Of a DNA stretch of 64,000 nucleotides, positions 45,076 to 58,519 are shown piece after piece (the stretch's first letter is position 1; each line of letters starts with the position of its first letter). Source of the DNA: Helicostylum pulchrum (lineage: Eukaryota; Mucoromycota; Mucoromycetes; Mucorales; Mucoraceae); contig JAIXMO010000026.1 in the NCBI GenBank assembly GCA_025677825.1, positions 62,001-126,000 of the forward strand, written 5' to 3'. Under the pieces are notes generated by a model. That model made no database searches and was not told where the DNA came from. It saw nothing but the letters and a program-made list of their open reading frames with translations. The position numbers were made by a program, and so were the translations under genes.

Positions 45076-45956
45076 ATAAAATAAACAATATCATTGGTGC
45101 TACGAAATCAATACATACTCGGCTCTTTACCTTTTATAATAAAAACTTCCTTCTTTTACTCCTTTTTTTTTGAGTAAAAACAATAGTATTAAGAAAAATA
45201 ATAATAAGCTGTTGTGCCACGTGGATAATATTTTATTACATGTGATGAATTTTCGTGACGCATTTGTTATAAGCTTTTTAACGTGTTTTTATTGTTTAAT
45301 GAGGGTTGTAATATACGAGTTATTTAGCGGCGTAAAAAAAAATACATCATCACCCCCACGCTAGCAATATATTACCAAGTAACGTAGCAACTGTATCTGT
45401 TGACTTGACAATCGACATGTGAATAATTGTAACTGTTACTTAGTAACGATAAAACTATATTTGTAAAAAAAAAGAAAAAACAATTAAACAGGTGTTTCGG
45501 AATCGTATGAGGAGGAAAAAATAAAGCCGATGTTGTCCGATTATTGTTGTGATACCCTGAAAAGAAAAATAACTTTTTTTTAAAACATTACATGTGGTTA
45601 AATTTCTTTAATTGATATGTAACAGTTGAATATTAACAATTTTCTACAGCCAAAAAACGATAAAGAAGGGTGATCCTTTTTGAAGGTCTAAAAAAAGAAA
45701 ACACACAACGAGATTTAATGGAGTGATCAATGCTTTTTTTAAATTTTAAATTGTTTGTACACGCTATTATCTCCCCCCTTCCTTTCTTCAATTTCCTCAG
45801 CCCACACACTACGTGAAAAAAAAAGAAAAAAAAAAGTATATATATCATTCAGTTTTTTTAGTTTTTCTCAAATTTCACTCTTCCTCCACTCATCCTTATC
45901 TCTTTTGTTATCAAAGCTTTTTATTTGACTTTTTTTTTTAAAAAATCACTTTCCCA
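45076..45956. other. Intergenic region before the zinc-finger gene
   Basis: No ORF is supported. A loose repeat of GTAACGTAGCAACTG and GTAACTGTTACTTAGTAACG lies at 45378-45450. The last 80 bases are pyrimidine-rich (TTTCACTCTTCCTCCACTCA), a likely core promoter and leader. Confidence 0.45.
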
Positions 45957-47490
45957 ATGTCATATTTCAACAGCAACAACGATAACAAGTCTGAATTGAA
46001 GATTCACACTTCTTTCCTTCAACAAAATAACAACTTTAGTTATTATCCTTCTCCTCACTCGCCCTCTACGAACGATCCAGGTTAGAACTAACTTTATATT
46101 AAATTATGATGACGATTATTATGCTAACACAAGAGTATATATTTTAGTTCTCTCTCATGCTAACACTATTATGCATGAACAACCAAAAGAAACTTCTTCA
46201 TTAGAAGAATGGATGTTTGTTCATCAAAATCACCCTATGCAACACCAACAGTTATCTGATACGTCTTCTTTGGGTATCAGAACACCAGATGTTGATATAT
46301 CCGATTTGATGATGACGACAACAAATTCGCAACTATTCCATGGTGGTGGTAGTTATGCATCATTTCTCCAACCTTCACCTATTTTGAATAATCATTGTAC
46401 CATGACAACCGATGATATTCAGTTAATTCCATCTCTTACCGTAAGTTACACACTCCCCAAAAAAATTATAATAGTGCACTGACAATTAATATATTATTTA
46501 TATACACGTAGAATCAAGATCATATGATGTTGTTACAAAAAGGTTATTCCGAGCAACAACATAATTTATTTTTAAGCCAACAACAAGACAGTAGTAGTAT
46601 TATTACGCATATGCAACAATTTTATTATGAACAAGAAGACAACAACAATTTATTAAACAATTTGTCAAGAGAACAATTAATTGAACGTGTTGTACAACTC
46701 GAAATGGAAAAAACCAGTAGAAGATCAATTAGTAGTTCTAGCCTCTCACAAGAATTTTACAAAGATGATACAGACCACCATTATGAAATCACTTTATCTA
46801 ATCATCATCATCAACAACAGCAACAACAAGAACAACAACAAGAAACAAAAATGCACTCTTGCTTATGGGTTCACTGTACTGCTCAAGCTCCTACTTTAGA
46901 CCAATTGATGACTCACATCTGTGATAGCCATATTGGTAGTGGCAAGGTAAAATAATAATAATAATGATGATAATATTTAACATCTTACTAATATTCATTA
47001 ATAGGCTACTTATTTCTGCGAATGGCAAGACTGTGCCCGTAACAAAAAACCTTTTATGAAGAGACATAAAATGCACAATCACATGAGAACACATACAGGT
47101 GAACGACCTTTCGTATGTACCGTGATAGGTTGCAACAAGACATTCTCTAGACCCGACTCTCTCAGTACACATATAAAAACACATTCAGACATTCGTCCCT
47201 ATTTATGCTCTGTGCCTGGCTGCGATAAAGCATATTTTCACTCCAGATCCTTAAGAAAACACATTAAATCCTCTCATATGAAGAACGCTACTTCTACTTC
47301 TACAACATCGGCTCGGAATACTCCGTCAGTCACACAACAATCTATGATGAAAAAGCGTCAACAACAACAACAGCAACAAAAAAAGTTATCAGCTGCTATT
47401 ACCACAGTTAAACTCGAACATCCAATCATTCCTCAACAACAACAACAACAACAACAACAACAAACCTTTAGCAATTTTTATATTGCTTAA
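45957..47490 (+). CDS. C2H2 zinc-finger transcription factor (Gli/Zic-like finger array)
   Basis: Four exons (45957-46080, 46148-46440, 46512-46946, 47005-47490) give 445 residues. Residues about 265-395 contain four to five C2H2 fingers. The first two are of the Gli/Zic split type (HSCLWVHCTAQAPTLDQLMT and FCEWQDCARNKKPFMKRHKM). Two canonical fingers joined by the TGERPF linker follow (CTVIGCNKTFSRPDSLSTHI and CSVPGCDKAYFHSRSLRKHI). The N-terminal half is Gln/Asn/His-rich with a short coiled coil (LSREQLIERVVQLEMEKTSR). The C-terminus has two polyglutamine tracts. This architecture suits a nuclear DNA-binding regulator; the target is unknown. All junctions are GT...AG and in frame. Confidence 0.87.
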
Positions 47491-47731
47491 AGCTATTTAT
47501 ATGCCCTCTCCCCAAAACCCAACCTCCCCTTTTTTTTTATTTACTATGTACAATACACTCAAACACATTTTTTCCTATAAACTTCTTCATCCTTTTTTTC
47601 ACGCTATGCCTGCATTTACTTTCTCCTTCTTATGTAATTTTTTTTCTCTCTCACATTTTTTTTTATTTTATCATACTGAAATAAAAAATAAAAAAATCTT
47701 TTTTTACATTTTCTTTCCTAAAATAATTATT

Positions 47732-48401
47732 ATGGAGTCACTTGTTAAAGAAGCTTCCAAGGAATTAGAGTCGAGACTTTCTATTGACACAGTCACTTCT
47801 AACACTGTAAGCATCCCCCGTTCTTTCCTAATCTATTACTCATCCGAAATAGATTTCAACTTTTAATACAGACACACAAGCATGCATAAATAGAGTGAAT
47901 GAAACCTCTGAATTAACCACAAAAGTAAAAAGAGGAGTTTATTTTTTTAAAAAAAATAAAGGGCACATTATTAAATGCATTATAGATTCAAACAGAAACT
48001 GAACTCATTAACGAAATGTTGTCCTCTTTAAAAGAAAAGCATCAAGAATTAGAATCGACATTCAAGAATATAGATCAGTTGGAGGTTTTTTTTTTTCGGC
48101 TTTTTGACCCTTTTCGTTTATATTAACTCACACGTGATAGATACTTGTCAATAAAGTGAAAGATACTTATAATGCTGTTGCGGAAAACGTGGATTATATC
48201 GAAAAGGCTGTCTCTGCCAGTACAAGACAGGTAATAAATGGTTCGATTTTTTTTGTGTGCCCATCAAAATAACACGCATTTTTATTTATTTTTTTAAAAA
48301 AGGGTAAAAGGTCGGACATTCCTGTACAACCTTATTTCCCACCACCTCGTCCAGTAGAAATATATAATAGTAAAGAACTTTGTACCTTGCTCGACTTGTA
48401 A
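47732..48401 (+). CDS. Small coiled-coil protein (possible BLOC-1/BORC-type subunit)
   Basis: Four exons (47732-47806, 47986-48084, 48141-48230, 48303-48401) give 120 residues. The protein is almost entirely helical (VKEASKELESRLSIDTVTSN, INEMLSSLKEKHQELESTFK, VKDTYNAVAENVDYIEKAVS) with a short proline-rich end (VQPYFPPPRPVEIYNS). Size and coiled-coil pattern resemble subunits of BLOC-1 or BORC trafficking complexes, but I cannot name one. The second donor (GAG followed by a T-run) is weak; the reading frame and a good acceptor support it. The ATG at 47732 follows a pyrimidine-rich leader. Confidence 0.6.
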
Positions 48402-48417
48402 AAAAAAAAAAAGAGAC

Positions 48418-49223
48418 TTAATAGTACGATAGGTTGTGTGAAGGCATAACATAAGTCATGTATTGTTGTTGAGGGTGAGCGTATAATGGCTGATAGCCTA
48501 TTGCTATACATAATTAAATAAAGATATAAAAAAAAAAACGTATTATTTATATTAAACAATTAAACCAACCTGATTTAGTTTGATAATTGTGTTGTTGCTG
48601 CCGTTGTAATAAACTATATATAAAAAAAAATCAGTCCTCTTTCGTACTTTGTACCGTCTTCTCACTTACTAGTTATTTCCGTAAGCACTTAATTGAACTG
48701 GTCTTCCTTTAGGTCCTGTCACATACAGTGCGAAAATACCTCTTGGTCCATCATGTAATTCATATTCTACCTATATACAAGTTAGTATAAATAAAAAAGT
48801 GATGACATATGAGTATAACCTCTTCTCCCTAAATAAACACGTATATAAAACATAAATAAACTCTTTTTCTTCTGGATGGGGGGGGGGTTCCACAACAAAC
48901 CTTATTTAGAGCTGCTTCAAATAAATTATTGGGGCTTAATATCGAAGTACGATGAACAAATACTACAATGGTTCGATAATATTCAAGTAGTAAGTAGATG
49001 CATGTGTGTGTGTGTGTGTGTGTATAGATGTGCATGTATATGTACCTTCTTCTGATTTTAATCCGTTACTATTATATGACCTCAAAGGTGTAATAAAACC
49101 ATATCCTTTCTTCGTATTAAAAAACTTGACACGTCCACTTCTTCGGTGATACGGGAAAGGCGGTTCATACCACTTGAAATAAGACGTTTGATTAAACTGG
49201 TAGGAAGATTGTTGTTGAAACAT
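48418..49223 (-). CDS. Cold-shock domain protein
   Basis: Six exons (49223-49046, 48962-48901, 48828-48820, 48770-48670, 48613-48570, 48503-48418) give 159 residues. The single cold-shock domain (about residues 30-115) has the nucleic-acid-binding strand GRVKFFNTKKGYGFITP (RNP1-like), then VFVHRTSI (RNP2-like), GEEVEYELHDGPRGIFALYV and TGPKGRPVQL. Flanks are Gln/Tyr-rich. Such proteins bind single-stranded nucleic acid and usually affect mRNA stability or translation. Exon 3 is only 9 bases (GGAGAAGAG, Gly-Glu-Glu) and supplies the conserved GEEVEYE motif. The fifth intron starts GTTGGT, a weaker donor. The 3' end is 16 bp from the stop of the convergent small coiled-coil gene. Confidence 0.88.
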
Positions 49224-49374
49224 TAATATCAAGCTGAAAAAAAAAGAGAAGAGAGGCGGGGAAGAACAAAAATAAAAAAAACAACAGCAAATTCTTTTTT
49301 TTTATATGGTAAAGAAGTTTTATTTATTCACTTTACAACTAACCTAACAATTTATTTTTACCTTTCTGCTTTTT

Positions 49375-51773
49375 TTATAAAAATGAGCAAATGCTATTAA
49401 CCCAAACATTTTTTTGCGCGTGAGATCTAGCTAATAATACATACTGTTTGCCTTTATTGCGGATGATAATACAGCATCGACTGGGCTTATTGTCGCCATC
49501 GCTTTCCATTATTTCTCCATTTTCAAACATCCGTTTTGATTTGCTCGTCGGCAATCCACTGATATAACCACCACAATCTTCTCCACTATAGATGTACACC
49601 TGGTCTTTCAACGATAAAGTGAATTCTGGTGGATCATAACTATTTTTAATCGATGCTTTGAAAGCACAAATGTCCCCATTACTTGTCAAAATACATAATC
49701 GTTTTTTAAACGTTGCGTACGTACTCTTAGCATTCTTTACATATAAAACGCTTGACTGCTATATATCAAAAAGGAAAAAATAATAATCAGAATGACGCAT
49801 ATATTGTTTTTTAAAAAAAACATTTGTTACCAAAATTTGATCAAGCACTTGACTAGGCTTATAATACTCTTGTATAGCTCGCAGTCTTTCCGTCCAAATA
49901 TTACTCGGCATATTCAATATCTGAAATAAATATCTATCATATAAATGCAGCACATGCTCTGCTTTTTCTTCTTCGTCATATGCCTCAAATGATTCTTCTG
50001 CAATACCCTCAATTTTAAGCAAATCAATTACACCTACTGCCGATCTTGGTGTACTGGACTCTAGCGGAGGTAAATTAGGAATTATCGGGTTGGTCCTCTT
50101 GAACCGGTAAAAACAAAAGATGGATTTGTTGGTAGCTATTTTCTTCGTATGTAATTTATTTTCGTACAAAAACAGATAATGGTCCATGGTAACTGCGTAC
50201 AAAAGTCGATTTGATTTCTTTAGCGTACGTGAATTAGATGCGTCTAGAATGTATCCTTCCATTTGAGCCGGCGTTTCTAGAATGGGTGGTGTATCATCAG
50301 TATAAAATCTTAGCTGTAACTCATGCGTCTATTAAAAAATATACATTTAGACGTGTGAAATTAAAAAATGACATAATTTTTTTTTTTTTACCTTTTCGAC
50401 CAATCTAGGTTCAATCAAGTATCCTGTACGAGTATCTTTTGGTTTAATAGCCCAATCAATTGTACTATCCACGTACGATCTCCAGCATAACCCAACTGTA
50501 TTCTTATTCCAATTGGAAGGTCGAACGCCTTTTATTTTCAGCAACATGAGTGCACTATCAAGTAGCTTACTGAGCTGTACGTTTTCATCTTCACGAGTAA
50601 AATTTGGAACTGGGAACTTAATCGTAGCTGATAGTTCTGGGATATCTAGCTCGATCAATTTAGGAAACGGCCTTTTCGACATTGACGGTAAACAAGCGTA
50701 CAAGGATCTATACCATTGTTGCGAAACGTGAACAGATTGAGACTGGAAGTAAAAAATTGATTTTCTACTTGCTAAACACCAAGAGAAATCAATATCTGAT
50801 GACAGCGATAAAAAGTACGCTGGTTCATTTTGGATTTTGGATTTTTTCGCCAGTGCTGCTCTTTCGAATAAAATATTGTTGTACGTTGGATTAAGAGGAA
50901 TACTATATTGTGGTTTTTTATGGTGAAAATGAAAACACACGGGTAAAAACTAGATCGAAAACAAAAAAAGTTTAATATATCGTATTATGCATTATAAATT
51001 TAACATTTACACTATTTCTGCAATCACAAATTTTATAAAGTTCCAAGTACCCAGTTGGCGCGATGACAGCTTTATACTCTTTCCACCGTAACAACTTTTT
51101 CTCTCGACTGTAAAATGGTTGTCGTTCAACTTTAATTTGATACTTTGAAACAACAGCACATAAAACCACGCTTTCGTATAAATAATAGCCTTTTTTGATA
51201 TCAACCTGATCAATGTGTATATTTGTAGTTTCGTTTGTGTATGTAGAGGATGCACCGGTTAACCCGGAAGGACGACGATATACGGTCTCTGACGTTCGAC
51301 GCGTACCACGAGTACTTGTATTACTAATAGTTCTCGATATTGTAGGTGTTATTGGTCGATGATCCTCTATATAAGAGACGGCGTCAAAGTATTCACTTTC
51401 ACCACTCGTATTGGAGTCGGGTCTTTGTTTTCTATTTGATGTTTCATGCGTAATGTGTTGATCGGTGGGTTCATTTCTCGAGATTGAAAGTGGGGTTATA
51501 TTCTTTGAGATAATAGGTGGCGAGGTTACAATAGGTTTTTCAGATAAAGGGTGATGAATCTCACTGCGTATAAATGAAAATTAGTAATATATATATATAT
51601 ATAAAAAAAGGAGGGAGAAAAAACCCTTTTTTTTTTTTTTGCACATACTCCGAATTATTAGTTATCGTTTGTGAAGAGCTATCATCGAAAAAGGCACTGT
51701 CGTGTGGAGATGTATTTGAAAAATAATCTAGCATAACATGGTCTGAAGAAAAGGGTTCCTTTGAGATTCGCAT
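49375..51773 (-). CDS. PH-domain protein of the Spo71/Mug56 type, copy 1
   Basis: Exons 51773-51649, 51563-51011, 50949-50392, 50328-49831 and 49758-49375 give 705 residues. The N-terminus is disordered and Ser/Thr-rich. Two or more PH-like beta modules follow (LRWKEYKAVIAPTGYLELYK; MEGYILDASNSRTLKKSNRL then LYAVTMDHYLFLYE; STYATFKKRLCILTSNGDIC). WRSYVDSTIDWAIKPKDTRT and LEIDIPELSATIKFPVP-like strands match the second gene at 61-64 kb in the same order, so the two are paralogues. Spo71 in yeast is a prospore-membrane PH protein working with Vps13; this role is not proven for the Mucoromycota homologues. The start ATG at 51773 was chosen because it opens the frame that splices cleanly. A peripheral membrane or lipid-binding role is inferred. 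Confidence 0.75.
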
Positions 51774-53632
51774 ATTTTTACAAAAGGTATAATAAACAAT
51801 GGGGACAAGAAAAAAGTTTAAAGGAAAGAAGAACAACTAAATAAAAAAATATCCCCCTCTTCTTCTCCTTCTCGCTTTGCTTTATGTATCAATCGAACCA
51901 CTACTTCTCACAAGTGACATCACTTTAAAACATCGCAAATGAGATAAAACTAAACTACATACTTCCCCTTTGTTAAACGTTGTAGCACTCCGTTTTATAA
52001 AACCAAAAAGAAAAACGTAACCGTCTTTTATATATATATATTGTGTGTGACACATGAATGGCATGGTCCATCTATTTTAGTCATTTGCTGCATAAATTTT
52101 GAATATAACCACTGCTCTTCCTGTTTCTTATTAAATCAGTACATATGTTTTATCTTATTATTTCACCAAGAACGGGTACTGCTTTTTTTTTTTTTTTGCT
52201 TGCGGGTATAAGGAGCAGACTATATATTATGAAATAAGCAGTTAATTCATAAAAGTAATAATAACAGTAAATGGATCAACTATTGTGCTACTTGGACCTT
52301 CTTTAGTTTAAATAATGATCGATCTGTTTTTTTTACAATAAGAAGTTTTTTTTCTTTTGAAACAAAGAGTATTATTTACTAGATGCACACCCTACCTTTT
52401 TTTTTTTGTAGTTACAACTGTCGCATTACTAAAATAAGGAAATCCCACATGGCAGCATATTTTTGAAAAACACCACGCCAGTGAGAATAAGCTTGTAGTA
52501 AGTTAAAGTTTTTTGATCCATTTTTTATTTTTAAACTTCATTGGTATGCCATAAAAAAACCTAAATATATCGCGTGTCGTTGAATGATACGCAAGTTTAA
52601 AACAAAGACTTGGTTTTGTTTACCAGCAGTTACGATATAAATTAGCTTTTCGGTTTCATTAAGCTACTCCTAAATCAATCACACACAAAACATCAATTGT
52701 TCTTTGATTGAGTGTTGCAGTTACAAAAAACCCCCTGCTTTATATTTACGTCAAACTTCAAAATGTATAAATAACTAGACAGATTTTTTTTTTTACCTTA
52801 CCGCGTAAAAAATATATATATATAATTACAACAGTTTTTGCGTGTGCTTTTCGGTCCATACTATAACAAAATAGATTATCTAAACTGAATAAAAGAACAA
52901 CATAATTTGATTGGAAACAATTATATTTTGTGTGAAACAAGGATTAGGTACGACGCCCGAATTAAACTAATGGCTTCTTTCACTTTAAAGTAATGGTTTC
53001 TTTCACCTTAGAGTAGTATGCGGCGTTGAGTAAAGTAGGTTAATTGTACGTAATTTAACTAAAAATAATATCGTAATGATAGTACGCTTCTCATTATAAT
53101 CTGTAAAAAAAAAAGAACCATTGTTTTTCATTCTAGATATATCAACAATGATTTGATTTATTTTGATCTCTTAGAGTGTAAGAATTTTAGCCTCGTATGA
53201 AGGCTACTATTTAATAGTGACATTCTAACTCTAAAAAAAAAGAATATTTGACAGTTGAATAATGCATTGCTACAACAGTGACAATAGGAGCTATGTAACT
53301 AAATATTCCACCTGCCAAATTGACCCTCCTATGTATGCATATATACCTTTCGAAGACATGCTCAAATTATTTCTTTTGAAAAATAACAAAATATCAGCAT
53401 TTGAAATCCTTACATCTTGCCAACTATCGTCAGGTTTTATACTCTAAAATATTACGTCTTGACTGAAGTTACCATTTAGACAGGAACCGTGATACCTTTT
53501 TTTTATAATTAAAGGATTGTGACTCTTTAATTTGACGTCTCAACTTTTTAGAAAAAAAAAAAAAAAAAGCCTTTTAGAGAAACACTTTTTTAAAACCTTT
53601 TTTTTAGAAAAAAGACTGTATATATAATAAAA
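51774..53632. other. Intergenic region of 1.9 kb
   Basis: No ORF is supported. An imperfect two-copy tandem of TAATGGYTTCTTTCACYTTA lies at about 52969-53013. TA-alternating tracts occur near 52031-52040 and 52810-52822. Upstream elements for the PH gene (left) and the AC40 gene (right) should lie at the two ends. Confidence 0.45.
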
Positions 53633-55052
53633 ATGAAGGACGCTCAACTTCCCGAAAATGTCGAACTTTTACGTACTCGTGTCGTAATTGAAAAGGACAG
53701 AGTTTTTAGTGTAAGTGCGAAAATTGAGACAGAGTAAAGCATTTGAAGTGTATATTAAAACCACCATGTTTATTATAGGTCAGTGGTAGTGATTACCCTA
53801 ATCAATATCCCGGTATTGGCAATGGTTTCAACCTTGAAGAATTCAAAAAGGTATTGTCATAAGCTGAAAAAACCCCCCCCCCCAGACATCTCAGTAACCA
53901 GATTTTTTTTTTATCAACAACATTACTAAAACCTTTTTTGTTCAATGTAGACTTTCAAGGTCAAGATCCAGCGTCTTTCTAAGCACAGTGTTGAATTTGA
54001 TTTAATTGGTATTGACGCGTCTATTGCTAACGCTTTCCGTCGTATCATGATTGCCGAGGTAAAAATAATATATACGCATTTATGGTTGTGATAGGATGGA
54101 TATTCATAATTATATTAGGTTCCTACTATGGCTATTGAAAAGGTTTACGTTATGAACAATACTTCTATTATTCAAGATGAAGTTGTCGCACATCGTTTAG
54201 GTTTAATTCCTATCAAGGCAGATCCTCTCGAATTTGATTATATGACCGAAGATGGTGGACCTACTGATCTTAATACACTTGTATTCAAATTGAAGAAGAA
54301 GTGTGAGTTCAACCCTGAAGCTGCTGCTGATGAGACAGATCCTAATAAGAAATATATCAACAGTTTTGGTAAGTCTTTTATTAAAAACAGAGAGAAAAGG
54401 AGAGAGATTATTGATGATAAATTTATTAGTTTATTCTGGTGATTTGGTTTGGGAACCCAAGGGTAACCAAGACGAAAAGTTTGCTGATAACCCACCTAGA
54501 CCTGTTCATGATGATATTGTTATTGCCAAGTTGAGACCTGGTCAAGAAATGGAAATGGAATTACATTGTCAAAAGGGCCTTGGTAGAGAGCATGCCAAGT
54601 GGTCTCCTGTTGCTACAGCATCATATCGTATTCTTCCCGAAATTACAATTTTGGAACCTATTACAGGTGAAGATGCTGAAGAATTCAAAAAGTGTTTCGT
54701 TGATGGTGTTGTTGAAGTTGTTATGGAAAACGGTGTCAAAACTGCCAAGGTTGTTAATGCCCGTAAAGATACAGTCAGCAGAGAAGTTTTACGACACGAT
54801 AAATTCATCGACAAGGTTCGTTTGACCCGTGTTCGTGATCATTTCATTTGTAAGTTGTTTTCTTCTATTTTATATACAATATAAATCCTGTAAATACTAA
54901 ATATATATATTTTTTTTTAATTAGTCAATGTCGAAACTTCTGGTATTATTCCTGCCGAACAAATTTTCCTTTCAGCACTTGATGTGTTTATGGATAAGAT
55001 TAAGGACATTCAACCTCTCGTAGATCTTGTTGTATCAAACGAGCTCAACTAA
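53633..55052 (+). CDS. RPC40: RNA polymerases I and III shared subunit AC40 (RPAC1)
   Basis: Six exons (53633-53710, 53779-53850, 53951-54058, 54119-54368, 54430-54849, 54925-55052) give 351 residues, close to yeast Rpc40. AC40 pairs with AC19 as the alpha-like assembly platform of Pol I and Pol III. The dimerisation domain has FDLIGIDASIANAFRRIMIA and EVPTMAIEKVYVMNNTSIIQ, then DEVVAHRLGLIPIKADPLEF. The insert domain has the eukaryotic GLGREHAKWSPVATASYRIL. The C-terminal helix has AEQIFLSALDVFMDKIKDIQ. All are diagnostic. The ATG at 53633 gives the expected N-terminus. Introns are short and canonical; one contains a C9-10 homopolymer near 53873-53883. Confidence 0.96.
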
Positions 55053-55189
55053 ATCATCGTTATTCATTTACGTTTTTTTTTTCTTTCTTTTCTTCATCTA
55101 CCATTAAATTAGAAACCCTCAAACTCGCACGCGTATAAAAAAAATAATAATAATAAAAAAAATATATTAAAAAAAAAAACCCTGTATAT

Positions 55190-56431
<1,242 letters not shown>

Positions 56432-56625
56432 TTTTATTATTGTTATTAAAATATAAAAAAAGAGACAAGAATGAAAAAAAAAACAAGCGATACAAAAGGC
56501 CATTTGAAGTGTATTTATTTGTTTGCTCATTAGAGTTCCGCTAAACAAAGACACAAACAGGTTGAAAAAAAAATTGTTGCCGAAGTGACGTTTTTTCTTT
56601 AAACTCTCCTTTTTCTGTATTTGAC
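56432..56625. promoter_or_regulatory. Shared 194-bp divergent promoter region (DAHP synthase / Mtq2)
   Basis: The two genes start outward from this short interval, so their promoters must overlap. It contains A-tracts at 56455-56482 on one side and a CTCTCCTTTTTCTG pyrimidine stretch just before the Mtq2 ATG. No specific factor site is asserted. Confidence 0.5.
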
Positions 56626-57511
56626 ATGATACCTACACCTGATTTATCTCATATTAAAAAGCAAGACTATGACAGAGTCTATGAACCAGCAGGTATAATT
56701 TAATATGTACATATCAAAAAAATACTAATAGATAAGAAAACGTTGACATTTTTTTTTTTTAAATAATAGAGGATACTTTTTTATTGTTGGACGCACTTGA
56801 AGAAGACGAAAAGTTGATTCAGTCACTGAAACCACGCATTTGTTTAGAGATTGGGTAAAAGGAATGTCAATTCAAAAAAAGTTCATCTTGCTAATGTTAG
56901 ATATAGATCAGGTTCTGGCTGTGTTACAACCTTGCTGGCCAAGATTGTAGGCGATTCTAATGCTTGTAAGTGTCAAGATATTTTTAAATATTCCTTTTAT
57001 TAATATCTTTTCTAGTATTTTTAACTACTGACATCAATTCATTTGCATGCGAAACAACAAGACAAACTGGTTTACAGAATAAGATTACACGTATTGAACC
57101 TATTAATACCTCACTTGTCGACGGTATCTTGCCTAGATTAAAGAATTGTATCGATATTCTTTGCTTTAATCCACCTTATGCAGTAACACCACATGAAGAA
57201 GTTGGAAGTTTCGGTATTGAAGCATCATGGGCTGGAGGTATTGATGGTAGAGAAGTGATTGATGAATTATTACCTTATATCAAGGTTAGAAAGAAATAAA
57301 GGATGTATAGCTGATATAGACAGGTATTAATTTTTTATGAATTTAGGATATTTTATCTCCACAAGGTTTATTCTATTTATTGCTTATCGAAGAAAATAAA
57401 CCAAAAGAAATCGTTGAAATTATGAAGAACCAGTACGGTATGAATGCAATGATTATTATGCAACGTAGAGCCGGTAGAGAAAAACAATTTATTGTAAAAA
57501 TAAACCACTAG
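56626..57511 (+). CDS. MTQ2: eRF1 glutamine methyltransferase catalytic subunit Mtq2 (HemK2/N6AMT1)
   Basis: Exons 56626-56692, 56770-56854, 56907-56965, 57016-57284 and 57347-57511 give 214 residues, as expected. Mtq2 with Trm112 methylates the GGQ glutamine of release factor eRF1. The protein begins MIPTPDLSHIKKQDYDRVYE and has the N-terminal YEPAEDTFLLLDAL motif of the family. SAM-binding LEIGSGSGCVTTLLAKI follows, with FLTTDINSFACETT next and the catalytic NPPY in LCFNPPYAVTP. Then come GGIDGREVIDELLPYIKDIL and QRRAGREKQFIVKI. All junctions are GT...AG. Its stop lies 9 bp from the stop of the next gene on the opposite strand. Confidence 0.95.
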
Positions 57512-57520
57512 AATAAAACA

Positions 57521-58114
57521 TTATTTAGCTGCTTCAATTGCTTGTGTTGTTGTTGTCATTAACATCGATGCGTTTCTAGCTACAGATCTATATACAGCTC
57601 TTTTTTTATTTGTATTAGTTGAAAAAAAGTATTATGTTAACATATAAAAAAGTGATACTTACTTGATACATTCAGATACGCCATGTTTAACACCTTTAAA
57701 GAACCCAAACTTTTTAGGGTTCTTTGCGTTAATAACGCCTTTTGTCCTGTACCACGACCAAGCGTTTGAACAAATACTCCAAGTAAACCCACTAATGAAA
57801 GGAACAATAATTTGATCCTTAACAACAGCAGACCATAAAATGCCCATGGGAGAAGTACCGCTATCTAATAAGTTTTGTATTGACTTTTCAAACTGTTTTT
57901 CGAAACGCATATCGGGTACAGTAGGTCCCTTCTTTCTAGGTGCTGTTACTGAAAAGTCATCATCGTCGTCGTCTACAACAAGACTTTCCATAGCAGGGTC
58001 TCTTAATTCCGCATGGCGTCTTTGAAGTTCTAAAAGACGTGCGAGATCATCGCTATCGTAATCACTTGAAGAAAATAACAAAGTTTCAGGTTGAATAGCT
58101 TCTGCAGATTCCAT
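57521..58114 (-). CDS. Unrecognised small protein with a C-terminal membrane-like segment
   Basis: Two exons (58114-57663, 57599-57521) give 176 residues. The N-terminal half is acidic and helical (SSDYDSDDLARLLELQRRHA, then a run of seven Asp). The C-terminal half is conserved-looking: DMRFEKQFEKSIQNLLDSGT, then SPMGILWSAVVKDQIIVPFI, then SGFTWSICSNAWSWYRTKGV, a moderately hydrophobic aromatic stretch. The end is a basic helix. I do not recognise the family; an organelle outer-membrane protein is one possibility. The splice (AA followed by GTAAGT, acceptor before 57599) is canonical and in frame. Confidence 0.65.
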
Positions 58115-58519
58115 ATTATTAAAAGTAAAACAAAAACAGCGTGTTTTAAAGAAACAGCAATAAAAAAAAAAATTGTATGACGTTGAAAGTAAACTTACGC
58201 GATTGGCTGAAAGGACTTCTCTGATTCGAAACACTTTTGACCCATCAAAAAGATTAAGACTTTATTACACTACTCGTGAGTACAAAACGTCTCAAACTAT
58301 GTATCTATTGCTTCGAGAAATTAGAGCACCCGTAATTCTTTGAGCAAAAGAGCGGAAAAATGGTCAGCATACTCACAAAGGGTAACCTAATGTACATCAA
58401 CCCAGAATATGTCTCTGTCAAGTATGGTAGACCCACCAAGTCTCGGGATGTTCTTTACCTCTCACAATTGGTTTTTCCGGCCTTACTCTGTGCGAACCAA
58501 TATAAGAATCTTGGACTTG
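58115..58519. other. Intergenic, one short ORF of doubtful meaning
   Basis: An ATG at 58361 opens 59 codons to TAG at 58538-58540 (MVSILTKGNLMYINPEYVSV and onward). Composition is coding-like but there is no family match and it runs into the left edge of repeat copy C. It may be a fragment of a decayed gene. Confidence 0.35.

Noticed and set aside
53262..53447. 61-codon plus-strand ORF upstream of the AC40 gene.
   Set aside because: No family features, no neighbouring exon and a length expected by chance.
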